Below, in pieces: positions 39,001-48,418 of a stretch of 64,000 nucleotides of DNA. Where the stretch lies: assembly GCA_019096065.1 (NCBI GenBank), contig JAGUCH010000002.1, forward strand, positions 14,210,501-14,274,500. The letters are read 5' to 3'. Position 1 is the stretch's first letter, and the number at the start of each line of letters is the position of its first letter. The notes below the pieces were generated by a model. The model searched no databases. It was given only the letters and a program-made list of their open reading frames with translations, and was not told the origin of the DNA. The stretch is from Paracyclopina nana. Its lineage: Eukaryota > Arthropoda > Copepoda > Cyclopoida > Cyclopettidae. The position numbers were made by a program, and so were the translations under genes.

Positions 39001-41367
39001 TGTACAGTGCCTAATGACTGGTAATATTTGTTCATACCTGAAGCTCTAGAATGAGAAGGACAGAGGCAAACACCACACTTAGACAAACACCAATCACAGG
39101 AACTGTGACCAAATATCTGAACACATTTCTTTTCCATTCAGGATAATGCAATTCTGGCTTGCCAGTGACTTCACTGATTCTTTCTGTGCCCTGGGAAAAT
39201 TGTGAAAGGTGACTTTTTGAGCTCTTCCAATTTCCAATAAAGTGCTTACTTTGAACTGAGGCCTGGGCTCCACTAGCAATTCATCCCTTTGATCTGCTGT
39301 TCCCCAAGAGTAAGCCAGTTCTGCTGATCTCCTCTTCCATGACTCCAAATAGAGTGTGGCCCATATAACATTGAAGAAGGCAAAAATCACAAAGCCCAAG
39401 TCCTCCAGAAACTCCTCTCTGCCATAAAAGAAGAGCTGCATGTACATGAGCAAAAAAAGGAGAAAATTATTGCTATGCAGTTGTTTGTCTTTCCTCAGCT
39501 GATTGTTTACCCAAAAAAGTATGCCTACAGTGGCAGGAATGGACAGTGCTGTAGTGTAATGGCCAAGCCAGGCAAAATATAAGGCAATTTGCACTCCAAA
39601 GTAGTTGCAAATGCTATTGATGGGTTGTCTTTGTTGCACTTGCTTCACCCATGTTTTCTGCAGGACTTTCAACTGATCCTGATCATGAATTGGAAATATC
39701 TGGTAGATGACCTTAGCACTCAGGCTTCTTGATACTAAAAACCATTAGTCAAAAATTGATGTGTAAAGAAAAAAATTGCCAGCTTACTGATGGCCTCTCC
39801 TTCCCTGAACTTCAATTTGCCCACCATGTCACCCTTTTCAGCCCTGAGGGAGTGCAGAAAAGTCAAAATGATTGCCTGGCGTTCCTGACTGGTTAGAAAT
39901 GCACTCATATCCTCAACTCCATGAAAGCTGGAGGCCTAGAAAATGGAAAGCGGACATTTATTGCAGAACCTGCCACCTTGCAAATTGGTCCTAGCCTATT
40001 TTCAGCCAAACTTGAGCTGCAAATTTTTTTTAATTAGGTTTTGGCTGAGGTGGGAGAAGCTAAATCTCATTTTGTTTGAGGCACCCATATGGCCATGCCA
40101 AAGGAAATTTATGGCTAAGGCTCTTCCATTTTGCGAGGGCCCAAAGTAAAATTATGGTGATGTCCTCGATTTTTTTATTAACTTGCCTCTTTAATTGAAA
40201 ATTCTTTCATTCCTCCACCAAAATCCTCTTTGAGTGGCTTTGGAATCTGCATCATTTCCAGGCCCTTCAAATATCCCTGGTACGAGGCTGATAGGTAGAA
40301 GGCAAAGCAGTTTGGTCGAGTTTTTGTGCCCTTGGATATAGTGACGGATTTGACTCTCAAATTGAGCCCAGAAACGGCCTCAATTTTGGTTTTGAACCAT
40401 AACACAGAGGCCTCTTGGCTCTCAGGAGGAAAAGTAATGACAACGTCCACATCCTAAAAGCAAATAGAACGTAAAAGCTCTTCTTAAGCGAGGCCACTCC
40501 ATTTCCAGCTTTTAAAAAGCTTTTTGTAAAAATCCATCATTTCACTTAAATGCCTTGCATAATGCATTGCTTTTCAATTTACTGCTTTTTCTAACAACAT
40601 TAAAAAGATGCTCAAACTCAGGCACAAAAGCCTCTTTTGCCCAGCCATCAAGCCCAATCAGCCGCCCAGCCGCGGCGCAGCAGCTGGTAATAGCAAGCGC
40701 CACCTAGTGTAAATAATTGCCCCTAGGCAATGACAGGTCAAGCAAATATTTACATGTTAGTGTGTCAAACAATTCCTTCTTTAATTTTCAGAAAAGCGCA
40801 ATAGGAAATTTGCTTATGCTGTTCCAGCATGGTTTGTTGTTACCTGGTCTGGAATGGATTGCATCCAGAACTTCTTGGAAGTCATTAGATGGCCTGACTG
40901 AGGTATTTTCCGTCTTATGAGTCTGGAGGCTAGAGGAGAAATGTAAAATGACTATGATAAAAAGCTGAATTGCTCTTTCCGCAGAAGGAAAGTCCCTTTT
41001 TATGGCCTTGATGGCCGCTCCTCTCAACAACATCGCACACTTGTCATTATACAACAACAAGAAACAACAATCCCACTTGGCATAAGTCCCGATTGCCTAC
41101 AATATTATGGTAACTGGACATGATTGCTCTGAAGCTTTCATAGGGACACCTGAACTTTTGCCAAGAGGATTATTGCTGTGCATGTGACTGTCATGCAGCG
41201 TATAAGTGGCCTTTTTTCTATGCCAACACTTTGTCAGATTGGCTGCATAAATGATGACTTTTGATCAGCTCACCAGCAGATATGGTATTTTTGGCCTTCC
41301 TATACAGATCATCGTGACTGGAGGAATAATCCCTCATTGCTAAGAGGCCCTGAGATGACATATCCAT
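36094..41367 (-). CDS. ANO8: Anoctamin-8-like TMEM16 protein
   Basis: ANO8 is a TMEM16-family membrane protein proposed to tether ER and plasma membrane. Fifteen exons: 41367-41274, 40929-40844, 40453-40187, 39935-39788, 39734-39250, 39190-39038, 38977-38842, 38478-38423, 38327-38253, 38179-37919, 37856-37659, 37559-37428, 37375-37179, 36947-36465 and 36376-36094. They total 1017 aa. Diagnostic blocks are WMQSIPDQDVDVVITFP, FFNVIWATLYLESWKRRSAE, LAYSWGTADQ, VEPRPQF, NIAVWLNDMENYR, FQFVNSFLALFYTAFYLKDM, EMFIQFGYVTLFSSAYPLAG and AIPDIPSWVATE. The cytosolic C-terminal tail (last two exons) is poorly conserved. Two introns, after exons 3 and 9, use GC donors. The N-terminal exon and the tail are the least certain parts. 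Confidence 0.88.
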
Positions 41368-42912
41368 TTTCGTCACAGAGGATTAGCCGCCGTTCATTTT
41401 TTACAGTAAATCCACTATATTATCAGTATAAGTGTACACATGTAGTCTTTTCTGCTTGGTGCGCGGCGCGCTACTGCCAACTGGACCTTTGAAGGAAGGC
41501 CAGAGCTGAAGGCTTCTACGGCGCGGCCTTTTCTCTCTCTTCTGCCATGCGAGCACTGGCTGTCCCGAAAGAGGAGGAAGTCCTTTCTGTTCCGAAATAG
41601 CGTAGCACATCTGTATGTAGTCGTCGTGCTAGCATACAATATTACTACTGAATGCTTTCTCCCATGGGGCTCGAGTTTTAATTGCTTGCTCACAGCCAAA
41701 AATCACTATTATTGCATTTTGATAGAAAATTGCCTTGCGGATTTGTTTTCAGTTATTTTTGAGACTGCAAAGTTGAAATGCATGCAACAGTAATCCAATT
41801 TTGTGGATAAACTCTGGTTTTTTTTAAACAAACGTTCGTGGTTTTGATATTGCAAGCTCTGCTCTGATGGGAGTGTGCAGGCAAGTGTGACATTTTTGCA
41901 ACATTTCGGGTCAAGTCACATGCTATGTATTCATGACAGGAAATAGTTTGGATTGGATGCAATGCAATCAATCTATATAAAAATTGACTTTGCATACTGC
42001 TACTTCCCCCATAATTTAGAAATGGCGGAACAAAATGTGTCCCATTTGCACTACGTACTTTGCGAGCCATTAGATGCATAATGAACCAATGAATTGCCAT
42101 TAAGCTTTTGTTGGCGTGCCATTGTCGTATTCTTTCGTGTACTTGAACGATAAAAATGCGACGAATATGCTACATTTTCATACTCTGACTAAAGCATTGT
42201 CATTTATTGTTGCTAAAATTCCAGGTGGTGGTGGTGGTGATTTGGTGAATGATAATCCTCAAACCTGACGTCAGTCGCTGCTCTTCCTGATTGAATGTCG
42301 TTGTTGTCAGCAGCAGGAACAATTGAAAAATTGCTCCAGGATTTTGCGCCTATTAAACTGGTTCATTAATGGCCAAAATGGTGCATTCGTCGTACTCATC
42401 GTTTGGGTTCTTTGTTTGAGCCAAATATGGAGCAAGACGTCATGTTTGCTCATGCTTGGTCATTTCGCGTTTCATGTTAGAGCTGACACTTCATATGTTG
42501 GGATTCCTTTTAAAATCCATCAGGCATATTTTCAAAAAATGGGCAAATTTTCTTGTAATATATTTGCTTTTACTCAAATTTAATGAAAAATTATTCAGAC
42601 AGAAGCTGTCAAAGTGCTTATTATACTGCATGCAATGATGCAATATAGCAATAAGGTTGTATAACTATTTAAAAGTTCGACTCTTTGAAATACGCATCAG
42701 CTTTGATCCAGTTACCATGATGATAAAAAGTACAAAATGACCATGTTACTACCCAGGTGAATCTTTGACGTCAGCACTGTCGCGTCAAACCGTTTTTATA
42801 AGCATGCGTAGCGGTTGCGTACGACGCCATCACAATTGGGAACGCCGTCGGCAAAAAGCGTACTTTACGCGCGTTGTCCACCCCGATAATTCTAGAGTGG
42901 AGTGATTCCAAG
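41368..42912. other. Intergenic, no gene seen
   Basis: About 1.5 kb between the divergent ANO8 and small secreted protein genes. It contains several short frames without homology I recognise and a short (GGT)n run near 42225. From 42770 to 42890 the composition becomes notably CpG-rich just upstream of the TATA box. Confidence 0.4.
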
Positions 42913-42946
42913 TATAAAAGGGAGCTTTGCTGGCCTCATATTCAGT
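42913..42946 (+). promoter_or_regulatory. Core promoter: TATA box plus TCAGT initiator
   Basis: TATAAAA at 42913-42919 lies about 30 bp upstream of TCAGT at 42942-42946, the arthropod initiator consensus. The spacing is canonical. The predicted start is about 35 nt before the ATG of the small secreted protein gene. Confidence 0.8.
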
Positions 42947-42978
42947 TACTATCAAACATAGCTAGAAGAACGAACATC

Positions 42979-43409
42979 ATGAACAAAGTTACCCAACTGC
43001 TTTCTGCTTGCGTGGTCTTGTGCTCTTTGGAGGCCATTAATGCCGCCCCTGGAGGCTACATTGCCAAAGGAGGCGTGTACGACTTCAAGAAGCCTCTCGA
43101 CTACCTGCAAGACGCCACACATGCTGGTAAGGAATTTCCCGGTCTGTGCAATGGGCTGGAATAATAACTTCTCTTCTAGGACGAATGGCCCAGTCGCTCA
43201 AAATTGAAGATGAGGCCGAACTTGGCCTCGCTGACGAGAGCCGCGGTGCTAGAAACGCTCAGTATATCCCCACCTTTTACACCTCAGCCCAAGGAAATCA
43301 AGCTCCTGTCGCAGCTGTGCAGCCAACTTTCTTTCAACAACCCGACTTCTTCAGGCAAGCCAGAGAAGCTGGCCTTTACGACCAGCCTTTGTACTACAGA
43401 AACGCTTAA
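42979..43409 (+). CDS. Small secreted protein, unknown function
   Basis: 125 aa from two exons (42979-43126 and 43180-43409). A clear signal peptide (MNKVTQLLSACVVLCSLEAI NAA, cleavage probably after NAA) is followed by APGGYIAKGGVYDFKKPLDYL. The C-terminal half is rich in Gln, Phe and Tyr (TFFQQPDFFRQAREAGLYDQ). It has no cysteines in the mature part. I do not recognise the family; a cuticular or extracellular-matrix role is possible but unproven. The strong TATA/Inr promoter suggests tightly regulated, abundant expression. Convergent with the TP53-family gene. Confidence 0.75.
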
Positions 43410-43527
43410 ATGTCTTCCTTCATTGTTATTATGACTGCTATTTATTAAAAGCTTAATTTATTCGGCTCGTAAAGGTTGCGTGATTTGTGCGCGGAACTCA
43501 ATTGTTCCGACAGAGTAAATGCGAAAT

Positions 43528-44785
43528 CTACCTATTGCGTAAAAACAACTTACTATCCTCTTCCTCCTCCTCCTCCTCGCCATCATCGTCGTCGTCATCG
43601 CCGAATTCCAAGTCCTCCATCATGTGCTTCCGCTTCATGGCTTTTCGATTGTTGTGCTCGAAAATGAGCTGTGCCCTTTTCAAAGCATAGGCAGGATTCT
43701 GAAGAGCACCAGATGAGCTATCAAGATACTCTGCAAACTTGCTCAACACGGTGTAGTTTTCCTGGCCAAATATGGGCACTAGGAAGACCTCGTGCTCGCC
43801 TGGAGGCACTGGCAGTTTCATTGGAGTCCTCATGCCATTATTTTGTGGACTGACACCACTGCCGACACTTTTCTTCTTTTTGCATATTGGTGGCTGCAGC
43901 GTATTTTGCTCGAGTGAGTGCCTCATGTGCGACGTCTCTTGGGCCTTCCTGTCTCTCTTAGGACACGAGCATATTCGACAGCTTAACGTTTGCCTTCCAA
44001 TGACCATGCTATTATGCTCGAGCGTGAAAACAATGGCTGTGGGTCGCCGATTGATTCCCCCTGCACAGCTGCCAATGCATGTGAATTTGAACAAATGAGT
44101 GACATGATGAGATCCCACGTGTGGCAGACCAAATGGAGTGGTGAAACTGTATCGGCCGCTGCTCTCGTTTTTCTCATACTTGGCAGCTTCCTTTCCTGCG
44201 GACCATAAAACATGCTCTAATTGCTCGGGGTCTGTAATGCTACTGTTAATAGGGTCAGCAGCAGACAAATGATTGGGACAACGCACCACTGGAGTGGCCA
44301 TGTCTCCTGGCGAGGTATACACCACCATGGTCCTGGTATGACATTCAAATGGAGTGAATCAAATATTAAGACAGGATTTTTCAGTACCTGATTGTCAGCT
44401 GCTCCATAGGATACATCTGGCTTCCTACAAAGAATCGAATCGAGAAGCATTTGTTCACGTCACAAAAGAGCTTGTCAAGCATCTCCGAGTAGGTGGCATC
44501 TGAGGCTTTCTCTTTCTCATTGCTTGATTGGGTCTGCTTGTCAATCCTGAAATCGCAGTCTCCCGGCCAATTTTCAAGGGAGATGTTGACCCCAGTTGAT
44601 GAGCTCACATCTGCCAAGACATCTTGGCTGTCACTCGACTTAGCCCTAGAGATGTCACTGAGGTTGCGTAATTTGAGGCCAATGTTTGTTTCCTTCTCTT
44701 CAGTCCGTTTGCTGATATTCTCTTCAGAAATGATCACTTCGCAGCCACCCTCTTTTTTTATCGTCACTTCATTGTCAGCCTCCAT
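43528..44785 (-). CDS. TP53: p53-family tumour suppressor transcription factor
   Basis: 400 aa from two exons, 44785-44388 and 44332-43528 (55-bp intron). The DNA-binding domain runs from about residue 72 to 265. Zinc ligands are C151, H154 (RCPNH), C218 and C222 (CIGSCAGG). DNA-contact equivalents of human R248, R249, R273 and R280 are R228, R229 (GGINRRP), R252 (CRICSCP) and R259 (KRDRK). A tetramerisation-like segment, GEHEVFLVPIFGQENYTVLS, lies at about 311-330. The C-terminus ends in a basic patch then a Asp/Glu run and KLFLRNR. No FxxxWxxL-type transactivation motif is visible in the 70-residue N-terminus. A possible extra donor (GAGGATA|GTAAGT) precedes the stop, so the last seven residues are uncertain. 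No SAM domain follows. Confidence 0.93.
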
Positions 44786-45354
44786 TTCTAATTTTATAAA
44801 GCGAGACTCTACTTACAGCTGACGAGTTCGGACATGTTTGATGCTTGATCAAACAGGAAAAAAGCTGTCCGGACTGGTTTGCAGAGCTACCAGATGATGG
44901 CAGCAAGCGACAATTTCAGCAAAGTGAGAGCAAGCAATTACTGCTGGAGAGTGTATTATCAGGCTTAATGAAATTTATTATTCTTTGTTAATTTCTTATA
45001 AACTAAATTAAATAGCGGCTGCGTAAATAGCATTACTAGAAAGGTTGTGTGATAATGCATGGATTTGTTGCGAGCAATAAAAAATACACTTATTAGGACT
45101 TGTGGAAACATGATCAGACCCTTATGAAAAACCGGATTTTCGAGGAGAACTTGAATACTAAGCATTGAGCAACCAGTCTTGAACACTTTTGAAGATTGAG
45201 ACAGTGTAATAGAGGAAGCTTTCATTTTCATAGCAAAAAAGCCAAAATCTCAATATATTTGACTTGAGAAAGCCATGTGATGACAGATGTTTGTTTTGAC
45301 TGTTATCACTTATCATCAAAATAAAAACACTGATGATGGCTAGCCACTACTAAA
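44786..45354. promoter_or_regulatory. Divergent TP53 / BLOC1S6-WWOX upstream region
   Basis: 569 bp between the TP53-family start and the BLOC1S6 start. It should contain both promoters. A short uORF (ATGATGGCTAGCCACTACTAA, seven codons including the stop) sits at about 45331-45351, immediately before the BLOC1S6 ATG. Confidence 0.4.
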
Positions 45355-45838
45355 ATGTCGTCCAAGTTTTCTTCATGTGCCGAAGACGCTATAAAGAAAT
45401 GCACCGAAGGATTGGTTGAGAAGTTCGACTCGCCCATTCGCGGAATTGATGTAATTGAGAAATGTAAACATGGTTTCGCGTAATTTCCTAATCGAATGTT
45501 TTCTTTATTTGGAGGCGTCTTTAGAGGTGATAAATAATCGTCAAACCGTCATATGCGACAAACTCATCGGAGAAAATGAAAAGTTTGAAAAAGTTGCCCA
45601 AGACTACAAGGTCCATGAGATGGTGGCTAAAACGCAGCAATACCAGGAGAAGCTTAGAAATTTGCAAAATGAAATGTCAGCCTTGACAGAACGATCTGCT
45701 TCCATGAAAGCCCGAGCTTTGAGGCTGCAAGACTGCAAGCAAAAAGAAGCTCTTAGAAGAGAATTGAAGCATCAGCAAGACCTTGAGCGAGAAGAAGCTC
45801 TTGTAGCACGGCCGGCTTCCAGTACTAGCAACAAGTAA
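45355..45838 (+). CDS. BLOC1S6: BLOC-1 subunit 6 (pallidin)
   Basis: Pallidin is a coiled-coil subunit of BLOC-1, which sorts cargo to lysosome-related organelles. Two exons, 45355-45450 and 45515-45838, give 139 aa (vertebrates about 172). Conserved features are CTEGLVEKF, then SLEVINNRQTVICDKLIGE and the long helix EKLRNLQNEMSALTERSASM ending ALRLQDCKQKEALRRELKHQ and VARPAS. I used the donor at 45451 because it is in phase and gives the family spacing between EGL and NRQ; the alternative donor nine codons later does not join in frame. The stop TAA (45836-45838) is one base before the WWOX start. Confidence 0.85.
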
Positions 45839-45839
45839 A

Positions 45840-47078
45840 ATGGCTCAGTACCTCCCAGAGACTGACAGCGAGGACGAGCTGCCTCCCGGATGGGACGAAA
45901 GGGCCACTCTTGACGGGGAGGTCTACTATGCCAATCACATCAACCATTCCACGCAGTGGACCCATCCTCGAACTGGCAAGAGGAAAAAGGTATCTGGGTC
46001 ATTGCCTTTCGGTTGGGAACGCAAGATTTTTCCAGACGGCAAAATCGTCTATGTCAACCACGAAGAAAAACGGACTTCCTACATGGATCCTCGGTTGGCA
46101 TTCGCCAAAGAAGTCAATGAAGTTGGTCGTAGTCCTATGTCTAATTTCCGCCAGAGATTTGACGGTAGCTCCAATGCTCTGCAAGTGTTGCACGGCCAGG
46201 ATTTGTCCGGCAGAGTTGCTCTTGTAACTGGGGCTTCTCTCGGTGGAATTGGATATGAAATGGCCAGAAGCCTTGCGAGGTGTGGTTGCTCTGTCATTTT
46301 TGCCTGTCGATCATTATCCAAGGCAGAGGCTGTAGTGGGACAGGTTCGATCAGAGAGAAGCAATGTCAAGTGTCACCCAATAGCGGTGAACTTGGCATCT
46401 CTCAAATCAGTTAGAGAGTTGGCAGATGAAGTGAAGCGATCTTTTGAAAAGCTTGACATTTTAATTCTCAATGCTGGCATATTTGGACACCCTTTTGCCG
46501 TCACCGAAGATGGACTCGAAGCCACCTTTCAAGTGAACTACTTGTCCCACTTTTACCTATCGCACTTGCTTAAGCCTTTACTAATGCGATCGACCATGCC
46601 CAAAATCGTGTCAGTGTCTGCTGAAAGTCATCGTTTTGCCAGCTTGTCGAGCAGTGACGCATTTACCTCCGAATCTAATCTAGTGAAAATGAACTCGAAA
46701 ACTTTCTGTTCAACATATGCTTACAATGACAGCAAGCTTTTCTGCCTAATGTTCGCCCTTGACGCTGATCGCTTTTGGAGCCCCATCAAGGTGATTGCCG
46801 TTCATCCTGGCAACATGGTGAGCTCCAATATAACTCGACATTGGTGGCTATACAAGGTGGCATTCACGCTGGTGCGTCCATTTGCAAAATCTTTGCAGCA
46901 AGCTGCAGCCTCTGGAGTATTTGCAGCCGCATCTCCCGAAATGAGCCATGTGGGAGGCATTTACGTGAACAATTGTTTCCCTTGCGAGCCCTCGAAAATC
47001 GCGATGGATTTGTCTGCCAGAAGCAACCTTTGGATGACCTCGTTAAAAATCCTCTCGGATCGAGGCCTTGTGTTGTGA
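45840..47078 (+). CDS. WWOX: WW domain-containing oxidoreductase
   Basis: Intronless 412-aa WWOX, matching the usual 414 aa. It begins with the conserved TDSEDELPPGW. WW domain 1 (W18, W40, P43) and degenerate WW domain 2 (W59, with Tyr81 replacing the second Trp, DPRLAF) are present. The short-chain dehydrogenase domain has NAG at 211-213, SESH-like SAESHRF, and the catalytic YxxxK pair Y295/K299. The nucleotide-binding turn reads TGASLGGIG, one residue longer than the canonical TGxxxGIG. WWOX is a tumour suppressor whose WW1 domain binds PPxY ligands and p53-family proteins. AATAAA at 47082-47087. It directly abuts BLOC1S6 in a different frame. Confidence 0.96.
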   Translation: MAQYLPETDSEDELPPGWDERATLDGEVYYANHINHSTQWTHPRTGKRKKVSGSLPFGWERKIFPDGKIVYVNHEEKRTSYMDPRLAFAKEVNEVGRSPMSNFRQRFDGSSNALQVLHGQDLSGRVALVTGASLGGIGYEMARSLARCGCSVIFACRSLSKAEAVVGQVRSERSNVKCHPIAVNLASLKSVRELADEVKRSFEKLDILILNAGIFGHPFAVTEDGLEATFQVNYLSHFYLSHLLKPLLMRSTMPKIVSVSAESHRFASLSSSDAFTSESNLVKMNSKTFCSTYAYNDSKLFCLMFALDADRFWSPIKVIAVHPGNMVSSNITRHWWLYKVAFTLVRPFAKSLQQAAASGVFAAASPEMSHVGGIYVNNCFPCEPSKIAMDLSARSNLWMTSLKILSDRGLVL

Positions 47079-47087
47079 TTCAATAAA

Positions 47088-47859
47088 AAAAGTGCATTGC
47101 TGTCGTAACGACCATCATGATACGAAAAAGCCAAATTGTATGTTTCTTCTTTTACTCTCTTTCATGTCAAGGTGCAATTGTTGGCAAATTCCAGGACACC
47201 ACCACTAAAAAAAGGTATTTTGTATTTGCATGCCCCATTTCATAAAACGTATTTGAATATTTGGCGAGTGAGACATCGCTTGTAAAAGTGTGTCATCTTG
47301 CCTTAAATTTTGCTTGATCAATTTGCGACACCACAACCACCAGGAAATTGTTTACGACTGCTAGACTAACATGGCAATTTCTACCCCTGCACAGAGAGAA
47401 AGGAAAAAGTGAAGAAAAAGGCTTTCTTCTTTTTTCCCTTCTCTCTCGTGACCACCATTTTATGCTATGATACTGTAGCATACCTGTCAAGTTCCTCTTC
47501 GTTTGGATGAGAAGTGTAATCAAGTGCTTTCTAGAAATGCCACCACTAGCTACTGTATATACATATTGTACATGGAGAAAAACCAATAATCATAGGCTCG
47601 GATCACACTTTTAATGCGTGATAGTCATGACACCTGCACCCTTAATGAAATTCTGCCGCGATGAGACCATCAAATTGCAGGGCTTTCTTCCTCATTTTCC
47701 AACGATAGACACATACTTACAATTAATACCTGTGCTGGGCAAAAGCCATTAAAAACAGAAAATTAAGCTTTTCTGCAATGTTTTTCAGGTCTGCAAAAAG
47801 CAAGGAGACTTGTCTATCTGGAAAGCTTCGTAGTATATTGGATATTCAAAAAAAGTACC
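47088..47859. other. Intergenic, no gene seen
   Basis: About 770 bp between WWOX and ACOT13. It contains a purine-rich stretch near 47400-47440 and otherwise AT-rich sequence. No supported gene or repeat. Confidence 0.35.
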
Positions 47860-48384
47860 ATGTCTTTTGGAAGCCGGTCCGCGGCGGCTGCCAAGCTCAT
47901 GAAGTCTGCTTTCGAAGCGGTGCTTTCACCTGAGGCGAAAGGCTTTGACAGAGTCGTGTCCAAGGTAAGTAGCAGTAGTAGCTACTGTCGTCAGTCTTGC
48001 TGCACATGCTTGCCAACCAAGTCATCTCGTTTTCCCTCCCAGTGCAAATTCGTCGACGGAGACATTGGCAGATGTGTAGCCAGCCTCAAGGTTGAAGAGG
48101 AGCACACCAACAAGTTTGGCACGTTGCACGGTGGCCTCAGTGCTGTCATCGTGGACAGTGTGTCCACCATGGCCTTGGCTTTGCCAGACGAGCCATTCAA
48201 ATTCGGAGTGTCAGTGGACATGAATCTGACCTACATGAAGGCTGCGAAAATTGGTGACGAAGTGCTCATTGACGCAAAGGTGCTACGGCGAGGCCGCTCT
48301 TTGGCCTTTCTCGAGGTCGAGCTGCGCAACAAGGCCACCAATGAGATTTTGGTCAAAGGCAGTCACACCAAGTTCATAGGCTGA
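47860..48384 (+). CDS. ACOT13: Acyl-CoA thioesterase 13 (THEM2-like hotdog thioesterase)
   Basis: Hydrolyses long-chain acyl-CoA, typically at mitochondria. Two exons, 47860-47964 and 48043-48384, give 148 aa (vertebrates 140). The intron is 78 bp; reading through it stays open but would insert a Ser/Cys-rich stretch foreign to the family. The hotdog fold includes NKFGTLHGGLSAVIVDSVST, with the HGG helix start that carries catalytic Asn/Asp/Ser positions in this family, and GVSVDMNLTYMKAAKIGDEV. The C-terminus is ILVKGSHTKFIG. Its own AATAAA (48387-48392) overlaps the 34-nt gap to ARL13B. Confidence 0.92.
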   Translation: MSFGSRSAAAAKLMKSAFEAVLSPEAKGFDRVVSKVSSSSSYCRQSCCTCLPTKSSRFPSQCKFVDGDIGRCVASLKVEEEHTNKFGTLHGGLSAVIVDSVSTMALALPDEPFKFGVSVDMNLTYMKAAKIGDEVLIDAKVLRRGRSLAFLEVELRNKATNEILVKGSHTKFIG

Positions 48385-48386
48385 TA

Positions 48387-48392
48387 AATAAA
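48387..48392 (+). terminator. AATAAA poly(A) signal in the ACOT13-ARL13B gap
   Basis: AATAAA starts three bases after the ACOT13 stop and 27 bases before the ARL13B start codon end. Cleavage 10-30 nt downstream would fall at or inside the ARL13B start region. Confidence 0.6.
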
Positions 48393-48418
48393 CGCGATCA
48401 TAGTTGCAATTCGTAATT

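Noticed and set aside
40788..41060. N-terminal ANO8 exon read in the frame MLLYNDKCAMLL
   Set aside because: That frame runs into a stop when joined to the next exon. The frame giving KKFWMQSIPDQ-DVDVVITF from exon 40929-40844 matches ANO8 and joins exon 41367-41274 in phase.
45835..45842. BLOC1S6-WWOX fusion by stop-codon readthrough
   Set aside because: The two frames differ by one base, so readthrough would not produce WWOX.
47965..48042. Retained Ser/Cys-rich insert in ACOT13
   Set aside because: The segment has strong GT and AG splice sites and removing it gives the normal family length.
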